This document shows, one piece after another, positions 14,962-23,004 of a stretch of DNA of 42,649 bases. Made by a program: the position numbers and the translations under genes. This stretch comes from Pelotomaculum sp. UBA4789 (GTDB lineage Bacteria; Bacillota; Desulfotomaculia; Desulfotomaculales; Pelotomaculaceae). The stretch spans positions 1 through 42,649 of the forward strand of contig DHGV01000116.1 in NCBI GenBank assembly GCA_002402945.1, written 5' to 3'. Below the pieces are notes generated by a model. That model had not been told where the DNA came from. It saw only the letters and a program-made list of their open reading frames with translations, and did not search any database. Position 1 is the first letter of the stretch. The number at the start of each line of letters is the position of its first letter.

Positions 14962-16098
14962 TCAATCCCTCTTCCCAAAAAAGTCTTCGTAAGTGTACAT
15001 TAATTCCTTGTCAAAAAGCGGTCTCTTGACCGAAACCGTATACGAACGGACTTTAGGCAGCAGTTCCCTGGCCTGGTGCTCGGTGAGAACAATGCCAAAC
15101 TCGGCAAATTTATTTTTCAAAGACGACGTGCCGGAATGTTTGCCGATCACAATCTGGCGCAGCAGGCCGACTTCTTCAGGCTGAAAAGCTTCATAATTAG
15201 TCGGATCCTTCTGCACGCCATCTGCGTGTATGCCGGATTCATGAGCAAACATGTTTTTTCCAACAATAGCCTTCCACTTGGGCAGCTCTCTGCCGGAGGC
15301 TCTGGAAACATATTCTGCCACTTCCAGGAACATTTCATTTTTAAAATTAAGGTCTATCTGATAAAGGTACTTTAAAGCCATGACGACTTCTTCCAGGGCG
15401 GCATTGCCGGCCCGCTCGCCGAGGCCTAAGACTGTTACCCCGATGTATCTCGCCCCCGCCTTGACTCCCGCCAGGGCATTGGCCGTAGCCATGCCAAAGT
15501 CGTTATGGGTATGCATCTCGATATCGATATCCACCGCCCGTCTGATCTCTTTAATCCGTTCATAGAGCATAAACGGTTCCGTGATCCCGACAGTGTCACA
15601 ATACCGCAAACGGTCCGCCCCGGCTTCCTTGCCGGCCCTGGCGAATTCAATCAGGAAAGCCATATCCGAGCGGGACGCATCTTCAGCATTAACCGAAATC
15701 TGCATTCCCTCTTTTTTGGCAAAAAGGGTGGCTTTCGTCATTTGTTCCAGGACCTTTTCCCGGGTTGTATTCAGCTTATGTTTGATATGGATGTCAGAAG
15801 TGGAAATCGAAATGGCAACCGCGTCGACACCGCACTCTAGGGAAGCTTCAATATCTTTTATCACAGGCCGGTTCCAGCCCATGATGCTTGCCTTCAAACC
15901 GGACCGGCAGATAGCTCTGATCGCCTCTTTCTCGTCTCCGCCCATAATCGGCACGCCCGCCTCAATCTGCTGTACGCCTATTTCATCTAAGAGTTTGGCT
16001 ATCCGGACTTTTTCCCTGTTGGCAAAGACGACGCCTGCGGTCTGTTCCCCGTCCCTCAGCGTAGTGTCCACTATAATAATATCTTTGTTCATTATCAT
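14962..16098 (-). CDS. NifV-type homocitrate synthase / Re-citrate synthase
   Basis: A DRE-TIM metallolyase that condenses acetyl-CoA with a 2-oxo acid. DTTLRDGEQ (11-19), NAEDASRSD (137-145), the metal-binding His196-x-His198 in MHTHND, and GLGERAGNAALEEV are conserved. At 378 residues it lacks the C-terminal leucine-binding domain of isopropylmalate synthase. NifV makes homocitrate from 2-oxoglutarate, but the Re-specific citrate synthases of Clostridium kluyveri and related anaerobes belong to the same superfamily and are often labelled NifV. The companions here (aconitase-type subunits and an isocitrate-type dehydrogenase) favour citrate synthesis. A lone nitrogenase homocitrate synthase would not need them. 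A possible promoter lies at 16175-16202. Confidence 0.88.
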   Translation of the reverse strand: MIMNKDIIIVDTTLRDGEQTAGVVFANREKVRIAKLLDEIGVQQIEAGVPIMGGDEKEAIRAICRSGLKASIMGWNRPVIKDIEASLECGVDAVAISISTSDIHIKHKLNTTREKVLEQMTKATLFAKKEGMQISVNAEDASRSDMAFLIEFARAGKEAGADRLRYCDTVGITEPFMLYERIKEIRRAVDIDIEMHTHNDFGMATANALAGVKAGARYIGVTVLGLGERAGNAALEEVVMALKYLYQIDLNFKNEMFLEVAEYVSRASGRELPKWKAIVGKNMFAHESGIHADGVQKDPTNYEAFQPEEVGLLRQIVIGKHSGTSSLKNKFAEFGIVLTEHQARELLPKVRSYTVSVKRPLFDKELMYTYEDFFGKRD

Positions 16099-16174
16099 AT
16101 CACCCCTCAGCTAGTCAAATAATCCCCTTGTGCATCATGCTAAATAACGCCAGATGCGATCCTCACTAGTTATA

Positions 16175-16202
16175 GAAATAGTATCACAAATTACATTGAC
16201 AA
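16175..16202 (-). promoter_or_regulatory. possible promoter for the nifV/leuCD/idh cluster
   Basis: TTGTCA at 16197-16202 and TATTTC at 16175-16180 lie 16 bases apart on the minus strand, about 77 bases before the nifV-type start. The -10 is poor, so the call is tentative. Confidence 0.35.
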
Positions 16203-16241
16203 AATAGTCGAATTTTTTGATATGTGTCTAAAGATCAAAGA

Positions 16242-16282
16242 GCACCTCCCTTGTTAGATGTGTGTCTAACATTAGGAGGTGC
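16242..16282 (-). terminator. hairpin after gatB/small membrane gene
   Basis: A 17-18 base stem (arms GCACCTCC...GTTAGA and TCTAAC...GGAGGTGC) closes around a 6-base loop. On the minus strand it follows the gat genes and is trailed by TCTTTGATCTTT, consistent with a Rho-independent terminator with an imperfect uridine run. Its position 144 bases before the next cluster separates the two transcription units. Confidence 0.6.
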
Positions 16283-16301
16283 ATTTCATCAAGTTTTAAT
16301 T

Positions 16302-16556
16302 TTATTTGCCAGTATCTTTAGCTTTCTTTTCAATCCTGCCGGTGGTGGTTAGAGCGTTTTTTTCTCCACTTGCCGGTTTTTTTGATCCTTTCTTTTTTTG
16401 GGGAATGTCCTTCTTGCCTGTTTCGGGATCATCTTTTTTTCTGAACAAGCCTGTTGCTTCTAAATCTTGCTTCAGAAAGACGAACATAGATATTGCCAGG
16501 GCAACAGCTAATCCAAAATACAGTTCCCAGTTAAAATTAGTCCAGTCAATACCCAT
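16302..16556 (-). CDS. small single-pass membrane protein with basic tail
   Basis: An 84-residue protein. An aromatic, acidic start (MGIDWTNFNWELYF) leads into one membrane helix at about 14-28. The following ~55 residues are very rich in lysine, for example KKKGSKKPASGEK. Low complexity and high positive charge suggest a disordered cytoplasmic or nucleic-acid/lipid-binding tail. It begins 3 bases after gatB and is almost surely co-translated with it. No family is recognised and no link to tRNA amidation is evident from the sequence. Confidence 0.65.
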   Translation of the reverse strand: MGIDWTNFNWELYFGLAVALAISMFVFLKQDLEATGLFRKKDDPETGKKDIPQKKKGSKKPASGEKNALTTTGRIEKKAKDTGK

Positions 16557-16559
16557 TCT

Positions 16560-17996
16560 TTACAGCTTCTCTCTCAACAGCTTATTTACCATTTCAGGGT
16601 TTGCCTTGCCTTTAGATGCCTTCATTACCTGCCCGACTAAAAAGCCCAGGGCGCGCTCCTTGCCGGCCTTGAAATCATCCACCGGCCCGGGATTTTTAGC
16701 CAGCACCTCGTCCACAATAGCAATAATCGCGCTCTCATCGCTGATCTGGAGCAGTCCCTTTTCTTTTACGATGCTTTCGGCATCTCTGCCGCTGGTAAAC
16801 ATCTCTTCAAAGACATTTTTTGCGATTTTGCCGCTGATGGTGCCTTTATCGATCAACCGCAGCAGGGAAGCCAGGTTTTCCGGCGCAATTTTGCACCCGG
16901 TTATTTCTTGACCGCTTGAATTAAGCAGTCTGGTGAGATCCCCCATAATCCAGTTGCTGACTGCTTTTGGATTCGGCCAGGCCTTGACACAAACCTCAAA
17001 ATAATCAGCGAGCTCCTTTGTATTGGTAAGGATCGCGGCATCATATGCCGGCAGCCCGTATTCTTCAACATAACGCTCTTTGCGCTCGTCAGGCAATTCC
17101 GGCAGGGAACGCCGGATGTCATCAACCCAATTCCTGTCGATCTCCATTGGTACGAGGTCAGGGTCAGGCAGGTAACGGTAGTCGTGCGCCTGCTCCTTGC
17201 TGCGCATCGAAAGGGTCACTCCTTTCGCTTCGTCCCAGGTGCGGGTTTCCTGAATGATCCTCCCGCCTTCCTCCAGTGTCTCGATCTGTCGTTCAACTTC
17301 ATAAGACAGAGATTTCAGGAGTGATTTGAAGGAATTAAGGTTTTTAATTTCGGTTTTGGTTCCCAGTCCCTCCATCCCCATGGGCCGCACAGATATATTG
17401 GCGTCACAGCGCAAACTGCCCTCTTCCATTTTGCAGTCGGACACTCCGGTATAAAGAATAATAGCCCGCATTTTTTCTATATACTGGCGCGCCTCTTCCG
17501 GCGAGCGCAGGTCAGGCTCGGAAACGATCTCTATCAGGGGTACACCGGCCCGGTTGTAATCAACCAGGGAAAAAGGCGTTGTGGTAATGGTCCCCTGGTG
17601 CACAAGCTTGCCTGTGTCTTCCTCCATGTGCAGGCGGGTGATGCCAATTTTCCTCGGGCCATTCTCAGTGTCGATTTCCAGGCATCCATGTTGTGCAATG
17701 GGCAGGTCATACTGTGAAATTTGATAGTTTTTAGGCATATCGGGATAATAATAGTTTTTCCGGTCGAACTTCGAAAATTCCGCTATTTCGCAATTAAGAG
17801 CCAGGGCGGCCCTGATGGCATATTCCACTACCTTTTTGTTGACTACGGGAAGAACACCCGGTAAACCCAGGCACACCGGGCAGACATGGGTATTCGGCTC
17901 CCCGCCGAACTCGGTAGTGGAGTTGCAGAAAATTTTCGACCTGGTTTTTAGCTCTATATGTACTTCCAGACCGATAACCGTTTCATACTGGGGCAA
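16560..17996 (-). CDS. gatB: aspartyl/glutamyl-tRNA amidotransferase subunit B
   Basis: The kinase/tRNA-binding subunit of GatCAB, which converts Glu-tRNA-Gln (and Asp-tRNA-Asn) to the amidated forms. The 478-residue protein starts with YETVIGLEVHIEL. It includes CPVCLGLPGVLPVVN, the FDRKNYYYPDMPKNYQISQYD signature and the MEEGSLRCDANISVRP motif, and ends with a YqeY-like helical tail. The start is TTG at 17996, with GGGAGG 8 bases upstream. It is the last subunit gene of the gatC-gatA-gatB order. Its presence implies that Gln-tRNA is made by transamidation. Confidence 0.97.
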   Translation of the reverse strand: MPQYETVIGLEVHIELKTRSKIFCNSTTEFGGEPNTHVCPVCLGLPGVLPVVNKKVVEYAIRAALALNCEIAEFSKFDRKNYYYPDMPKNYQISQYDLPIAQHGCLEIDTENGPRKIGITRLHMEEDTGKLVHQGTITTTPFSLVDYNRAGVPLIEIVSEPDLRSPEEARQYIEKMRAIILYTGVSDCKMEEGSLRCDANISVRPMGMEGLGTKTEIKNLNSFKSLLKSLSYEVERQIETLEEGGRIIQETRTWDEAKGVTLSMRSKEQAHDYRYLPDPDLVPMEIDRNWVDDIRRSLPELPDERKERYVEEYGLPAYDAAILTNTKELADYFEVCVKAWPNPKAVSNWIMGDLTRLLNSSGQEITGCKIAPENLASLLRLIDKGTISGKIAKNVFEEMFTSGRDAESIVKEKGLLQISDESAIIAIVDEVLAKNPGPVDDFKAGKERALGFLVGQVMKASKGKANPEMVNKLLREKL

Positions 17997-18009
17997 AGCG
18001 CAAACCTCC

Positions 18010-18052
18010 CAAATCAGTCGTCAGCCGTCGGACATCGGACATCATAATTATA
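18010..18052. repeat. short direct-repeat tract between gatA and gatB
   Basis: The gap holds tandem-like GTCGGACATCGGACATC words, and a related tract occurs at 34386-34414 between purF and purM (GCGTCAG...TCGGACGTCGG). Such degenerate tracts are common intergenic repeats and no gene is present here. Confidence 0.4.
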
Positions 18053-18059
18053 TTTTCCG

Positions 18060-19517
18060 CTATAGCTCGGGGTAATGTTTGTGATAGTCGGTATTCTGCT
18101 CGAAGGTATATGCCGCCCGCAGCAGGGTTCCTTCATCAAAGTGCCTGCCCATCAGCTGAAGGCCAACGGGCATCCCATCGACAAAGCCGCAGGGGATTGA
18201 TATCCCCGGTATGCCTGCCAGGTTAACTGATATTGTACAGACATCGGAAAGGTACATCTGAAGAGGGTCATCCGTTTTCTCGCCGATGCGGAATGCCGTG
18301 GTAGGGGAAACAGGTGAGAGCAGCAGGTCATACTTTTCAAAAGCGCGGTCAAAATCCTCCTTGATCAAGGTACGCACTTTCAGGGCTTTCAGGTAGTAAG
18401 CGTCGTAATACCCTGCCGAGAGCGCGTATGTCCCCAGCATAATTCTCCTTTTAACCTCGTTCCCGAAACCCTTGCTGCGGGTTTTCATAAACATATCAAT
18501 GACATCTTCAGCATCTTCAGCCCGTATGCCGTAACGCACCCCATCATAGCGGGCCAGGTTTGAGCTGGCCTCAGCCGGGGCAATCATGTAGTATGTGGGC
18601 AGGGCATACTCTGTATGTGGCAGGGTTGTATATTCCACGATGGCGCCTAAAGACTCCAGGCGCTCCATCGCTTTGATAATGACGGCACGCACTGCCGGGT
18701 CGATCCCTTCCGCCATATACTCCTCCGGCACACCAAATCTCATGCCCCGGACATCATCCCGCAAAAAACCGGTATAATCCTGCGCCTGGTATTGGGCCGA
18801 GGTGGAGTCAAGCTGGTCGTGGCCGCATATTACATTCATCATTAAAGCACAGTCGGTAACATCCCTGGCCAAAGGTCCGATCTGGTCAAGGGAAGAAGCG
18901 TAAGCAATCAGGCCGTAACGTGAAACAGCGCCGTAAGTGGGCTTCATGCCAACCACACCGCAAAACGAGGCCGGCTGCCTGATGGAACCCCCTGTATCCG
19001 ATCCGAGGGCGCAAACAGCCTCACCGGCGGCAACCGCAGCCGCAGAACCCCCGCTGGAACCTCCGGGCACCTTGCTGGTATTCCAGGGGTTACGGGTCAC
19101 AAAAAAAGCTGAGTTTTCAGTGGAAGAACCCATTGCGAATTCATCCAGGTTTGTCTTTCCGACCATGGCAGCGCCGGCAGCGTCAAATCTTTCAACAACA
19201 GTGGCGCTGTACGGCGGAACGAAGTTGGACAGGATCTTGGATCCCGCCGTGGTCAGAATACCGCTGGTGCATATGTTGTCTTTTATCGCTAAGGGGATTC
19301 CGGCAAGAGGGACAATTTTTTCACCGCTTTGGATCTGCCGATCAACCGCCCGGGCTCGCTTAAAAGCATTTTCAGTGGTCCTGGTAATAAAAGCCCCGAT
19401 CTTATCTTCTGCTGATTCTATCCTGTCAAAAACAGCTTTGCTTAATTCCTCCGCTGATATTTCTTTTTTCATCATCAGATCGTGTAGTTCATGAGCAGTA
19501 CGCATAAAGAGCTGCAA
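18060..19517 (-). CDS. gatA: aspartyl/glutamyl-tRNA amidotransferase subunit A
   Basis: The glutaminase subunit of GatCAB, an amidase-signature enzyme that releases ammonia from glutamine. The Ser-cisSer-Lys triad is exact: Lys79 in AIKDNI, Ser154 in GGSSGGSA and Ser178 in GSDTGGSIRQP, the same numbers as in the Staphylococcus enzyme. Length is 485 residues. The start is TTG at 19517, fixed by AGGAGG (19526-19531) 8 bases upstream; the next ATG is four codons in. It lies between gatC and gatB, with gaps of 56 and 63 bases. Confidence 0.97.
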   Translation of the reverse strand: MQLFMRTAHELHDLMMKKEISAEELSKAVFDRIESAEDKIGAFITRTTENAFKRARAVDRQIQSGEKIVPLAGIPLAIKDNICTSGILTTAGSKILSNFVPPYSATVVERFDAAGAAMVGKTNLDEFAMGSSTENSAFFVTRNPWNTSKVPGGSSGGSAAAVAAGEAVCALGSDTGGSIRQPASFCGVVGMKPTYGAVSRYGLIAYASSLDQIGPLARDVTDCALMMNVICGHDQLDSTSAQYQAQDYTGFLRDDVRGMRFGVPEEYMAEGIDPAVRAVIIKAMERLESLGAIVEYTTLPHTEYALPTYYMIAPAEASSNLARYDGVRYGIRAEDAEDVIDMFMKTRSKGFGNEVKRRIMLGTYALSAGYYDAYYLKALKVRTLIKEDFDRAFEKYDLLLSPVSPTTAFRIGEKTDDPLQMYLSDVCTISVNLAGIPGISIPCGFVDGMPVGLQLMGRHFDEGTLLRAAYTFEQNTDYHKHYPEL

Positions 19518-19573
19518 TTGTTTCGCCTCCTAGAAGTTCGCAGGTTGTCCAATCCGGGTCCCGTTCAATATGC

Positions 19574-19855
19574 TTAAACGATCCTCGGCACTTTAAAAAA
19601 GTTTTCGTGCCGGTCAGGACAATTGGCAAGGGCTTCTTCACGGGAGATATGCCGGCCAACCACGTCCTCTCTAAAAACATTTTTCAGGGGCAGTACATGG
19701 GCTGTAGGCTGTATATGATCAGTATCAAGGCGTTCGAGGTTTTGGAAATGCCCCAGGATGTCATTTAACTGCCTTGTGTACATGTCATTCTCTTCCCCGG
19801 TCAATTCCAGCCGCCCCAGAAGGGCTACGTGATCAACATCTTTCTTGGTAATCAA
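19574..19855 (-). CDS. gatC: aspartyl/glutamyl-tRNA amidotransferase subunit C
   Basis: The small subunit that wraps around GatA and stabilises the GatA-GatB complex. The 93 residues include the family opening KKDVDHVALLGRLELT, the central LNDILGHFQNLERLDTDHIQPTAHV core (split here for length) and the LREDV-like FREDVVG with the C-terminal NFFKVPRI. TTG at 19855 follows GGAGAAGGTGAG. It opens the gat operon behind a promoter. Confidence 0.95.
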   Translation of the reverse strand: MITKKDVDHVALLGRLELTGEENDMYTRQLNDILGHFQNLERLDTDHIQPTAHVLPLKNVFREDVVGRHISREEALANCPDRHENFFKVPRIV

Positions 19856-19933
19856 TATTTCTCACCTTCTCCAATTCCAGTAATTATACCAGTAGTCTAT
19901 TTAAATTTATTTTGAGGTTTTAATACCTGAACT

Positions 19934-19961
19934 ATTATAACATAAGGAAGATATGTTTCAA
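19934..19961 (-). promoter_or_regulatory. sigma-A promoter for gatCAB
   Basis: TTGAAA at 19956-19961 and a perfect TATAAT at 19934-19939 are 16 bases apart on the minus strand, about 80 bases before gatC. It lies just downstream of ligA, so gatCAB can be expressed apart from pcrA-amj-ligA. Confidence 0.65.
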
Positions 19962-19983
19962 ATATAAGGAAAAGATCACACCT

Positions 19984-22011
19984 CTATTTTGGACCTGCTT
20001 CAGTTGCCTGAGGAATACCGGTCAAGGCCTTGAATTCCCCTTCATCCAGGATGGGGATACCCAGAGAAATTGCCTTGTCATATTTTGAGCCGGGGTCTTC
20101 GCCGGCAACAACATAATCAGTGCTGCGGCTGACGCTGGATGACACTTTCCCGCCAAGGCTTTCCACGAGTTCCTGCGCCTCCTGACGGCTGAACCCCTCC
20201 AGCGCGCCAGTCAGGACAAAGACCTTGCCGGCCAGCGGCCCGGCGCCCCTGCTGCTTTTCTCAGCGCGGGTATTGACACCCGCCCTGACCAGCTTGTCGA
20301 TGACCCGCATATTCTGCGGCACCTCAAAAAAAGCAACAATGCTCGATGCTATCTTGGGTCCGATTTCCGGGATAGCCTCCAGGTCTTCTTCCCTGACACT
20401 CATTAAGTTATCAAGCGAACCGTAATGCGCAGCCAGGATCTTAGCTGCCCGCTCACCCACATGACGAATGCCTAAGGCAAAGATCAGCTTTGAAAGGGAA
20501 TTTTTTTTGCTGGACTCGATGGCTCTCAATAAATTTTGAGCTGACTTTGGCCCCATTCTCTCTATGATGACCAGATCTTCATAGCGCAAATTGTAGAGAT
20601 CCGCCGGATCGCGAATGAGCCTGGCCGCAAGGATCTGGGCCAGGACAGCCGGGCCCAGTCCGGCTATGTCCATGGCATGGCGTGAGGAAAAGTGGATCAA
20701 TCCCTCCCATAGTTTGTCCGGGCAGGCTATGTTCGTACAGCGCACCGCAGACTCACCCTCAACCCGCACTACCCTGGAGCCGCAGGAAGGGCATTCCGTG
20801 GGCATGGACCATGGCTTTTCTGTGCCTTTCCTTTCCTCAGGCAGGACGGCCACCACCTCCGGAATGATGTCACCAGCCTTCTGGATCAGCACCCGGTCGC
20901 CGATGCGGATGTCTTTATCATGTATATTGTCTTCATTGTGTAAAGTGGCTCTGCTGACCGTGGTGCCGGCCAGCCGTACCGGATCCATTTCCGCGGTTGG
21001 AGTAAGGGCGCCGGTGCGTCCCACTCTCACTGTTATATTCCTCACGGTTGTAACCGCCTGCTCCGGTGGAAATTTATAGGCTATCGCCCAGCGCGGGCTT
21101 TTCGTAGTGGCGCCCAGCCTCCGCCGCTGGTCGAGAGAATTGACCTTTATCACCAGCCCGTCAGCCGCGTACGTCAGATCAAATCGTTGGGACTGCCAGT
21201 CCATGCAATACTCAATAATCTTATCTATGTCTTCCAGCAAAGTGAAATCATTAACCCTGAAACCAAGTTCTTTCAGTAACGCCAGGACACCCATGTGATC
21301 CTGCAAGTCAATCCCTTCACTATAACCAATGTCATAAGTATATAGGCTGAGTTTGCGCGAGGCTGTAACCCTCGGATCAAGCTGCCGCAAGGTTCCGGCA
21401 GCAGCGTTGCGCGGGTTGGCGAAGAGAGGCTCGCCTGACTCCTCCCTGGCCTCGTTCAGCCGGGCGAAAGAGTCCTTCGGCATATAGGCTTCCCCCCTCA
21501 CTTCCAGGGCTGGCAGAACCTGGCGCAGCCGAAGCGGCACACTTCCGATGGTTTTTAAGTTCTCGCTGATGTCCTCGCCAATCTCACCGTCTCCCCGGGT
21601 AGCGCCCCTTAACAGGATACTATTTTCATAGTAAAGAGAAACCGCGAGGCCGTCTATTTTTGGCTCAATTACATAATTGACAGGCTCACCGGGCAGCGCC
21701 TGCCGCACCCTCCGGTCGAAATCCCTCAGCTCGTATTCCTCAAAAGCGTTGGCCAGACTCATCATAGGCGAGATGTGACGGACAGTAGAGAAACCTTCCC
21801 TTGGCTGCCCTCCTACCCTCTGCGTGGGTGAATAAGGGCTGGCCAGTGAGGGGTACTGCTTTTCAAGTTTCTCCAGTTCCCTGATCATTTTATCATACTG
21901 AGCATCTGCGATCGTCGGATTGTCCATCACATAATAACGGTGGTTGTGATCCTCAATCTCTTTTCTTAAAGCTTCGGCCCTCTCTTTTGCCCTCTCAATA
22001 TCATGGTCCAT
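19984..22011 (-). CDS. ligA: NAD-dependent DNA ligase
   Basis: Seals nicks during replication and repair using NAD+. The 675-residue protein shows the Ia domain, then the adenylation motif EPKIDG with Lys118. The OB-fold follows, then a four-cysteine zinc finger (CPSC ... CTNIAC), helix-hairpin-helix repeats (GIRHVGERAAKILA, IPEIGPKIASSI), and a BRCT domain from about residue 595 (GKVFVLTGALEGFSRQEA). ATG 22011 follows GGAGGTG. In Bacillus it directly follows pcrA; here amj lies between them. Confidence 0.97.
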   Translation of the reverse strand: MDHDIERAKERAEALRKEIEDHNHRYYVMDNPTIADAQYDKMIRELEKLEKQYPSLASPYSPTQRVGGQPREGFSTVRHISPMMSLANAFEEYELRDFDRRVRQALPGEPVNYVIEPKIDGLAVSLYYENSILLRGATRGDGEIGEDISENLKTIGSVPLRLRQVLPALEVRGEAYMPKDSFARLNEAREESGEPLFANPRNAAAGTLRQLDPRVTASRKLSLYTYDIGYSEGIDLQDHMGVLALLKELGFRVNDFTLLEDIDKIIEYCMDWQSQRFDLTYAADGLVIKVNSLDQRRRLGATTKSPRWAIAYKFPPEQAVTTVRNITVRVGRTGALTPTAEMDPVRLAGTTVSRATLHNEDNIHDKDIRIGDRVLIQKAGDIIPEVVAVLPEERKGTEKPWSMPTECPSCGSRVVRVEGESAVRCTNIACPDKLWEGLIHFSSRHAMDIAGLGPAVLAQILAARLIRDPADLYNLRYEDLVIIERMGPKSAQNLLRAIESSKKNSLSKLIFALGIRHVGERAAKILAAHYGSLDNLMSVREEDLEAIPEIGPKIASSIVAFFEVPQNMRVIDKLVRAGVNTRAEKSSRGAGPLAGKVFVLTGALEGFSRQEAQELVESLGGKVSSSVSRSTDYVVAGEDPGSKYDKAISLGIPILDEGEFKALTGIPQATEAGPK

Positions 22012-22046
22012 TACATTTACACCTCCAAGCCCGTTTTATTCTTGGG

Positions 22047-22080
22047 TCGGCTTAAGCCGGCCTTATATTCGGGGACATAA
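22047..22080. repeat. palindromic GC-rich gap after amj
   Basis: The 74-base gap between amj and ligA contains a near-perfect 18-base palindrome centred on GGCTTAAGCC (22048-22061 region), followed by the related words CTTAT...ATAAG and GGGGACATAAGCCCC. It could form a hairpin on either strand but lacks a clear uridine run. Confidence 0.35.
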
Positions 22081-22085
22081 GCCCC

Positions 22086-22958
22086 CTATGCAAGCAGTGT
22101 GGCAACATGTTTGACAAGGTAAGCTGACGGTAAAAAAATCAGCTGGGCAAAGACTGTGCCTAAAATTCTGGTGAGAGTAAGGTAGAATACCATTTGTTTC
22201 ACATCTTCCTCGCCCAGGTCTTCCCGTATTGCCTGGTCAGTAATGGCCGCGGCGGTAGGCTCGACGACCGTTGCCGCCAGAATGGTAGCTATCCCGTTCA
22301 CGACAGCCGAGAGCAGGGTGGCGGTTGAGCGGAAACCGGGAAACAGGGCTCCCGCATAAATGGCAGACAGGATTCCGGTAGTATATATGCCTGTAACAAT
22401 AATGTTCAAAAATAAAAATGTTTTTGGGATGGCAATTTTCCGCTTAACCGCATTTTTAAATGAAATTCCGCCGGGCAGGTAATTCTGACCGCCGATATTC
22501 ATGAACTTTCGCGGAGAAAAAATAATCATGCCCAGCATCCGCGGAACCGATCCCGTTTCTTCAAATAGTAAAATCGCCCGGTTGAATATATTGACAAATG
22601 CAGGGATTAGCGCCGCGGCAATCAGAGTCCCCACAGTGGCGGCCAGGATCACAACCCGCACGTTCTGGCCGAGCGATGCAAGCAGCACCTGGTAAGCGGC
22701 GCTGTCAATCAGCTGAGCGTCAGCCAGCCTGACGCCGGCCTGGTCCTGCCCGGTTTTTATAACCAGCTCAACCATTGAAGCCAGGATGGGCGCCTGGATG
22801 GTGTTGGCGGTGCTGGCTACAAGAAATATCACGTTAAAAAGCGAAAAAGCCGTAGCCAGGCGCCTGGTGCGGACACCCGATATACGCACCGCATAAGCCA
22901 GGGTATTAGTAAAATGAATTACCGCTGTCAGAGCAGCCACAATCAGGAGACGCTCCAT
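22086..22958 (-). CDS. amj: lipid II flippase, Amj family
   Basis: A polytopic membrane protein of 290 residues, matching the Amj (alternate MurJ, YdaH/DUF2837) family that moves the peptidoglycan precursor lipid II across the membrane. The family region FSLFNVIFLVASTANTIQAP (residues about 38-57) is clear. About six to eight hydrophobic segments are visible, including ones near 4-22, 100-125, 185-207, 212-235 and 262-280. ATG 22958 follows GGAGG closely. It stands between pcrA and ligA, which is unusual compared with Bacillus, where ydaH lies elsewhere. MurJ itself is not in the window. Confidence 0.85.
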   Translation of the reverse strand: MERLLIVAALTAVIHFTNTLAYAVRISGVRTRRLATAFSLFNVIFLVASTANTIQAPILASMVELVIKTGQDQAGVRLADAQLIDSAAYQVLLASLGQNVRVVILAATVGTLIAAALIPAFVNIFNRAILLFEETGSVPRMLGMIIFSPRKFMNIGGQNYLPGGISFKNAVKRKIAIPKTFLFLNIIVTGIYTTGILSAIYAGALFPGFRSTATLLSAVVNGIATILAATVVEPTAAAITDQAIREDLGEEDVKQMVFYLTLTRILGTVFAQLIFLPSAYLVKHVATLLA

Positions 22959-23004
22959 AATTCCTCCAGAATCAATATATCTTCAATATTAGCTGAAGAC
23001 GCAT

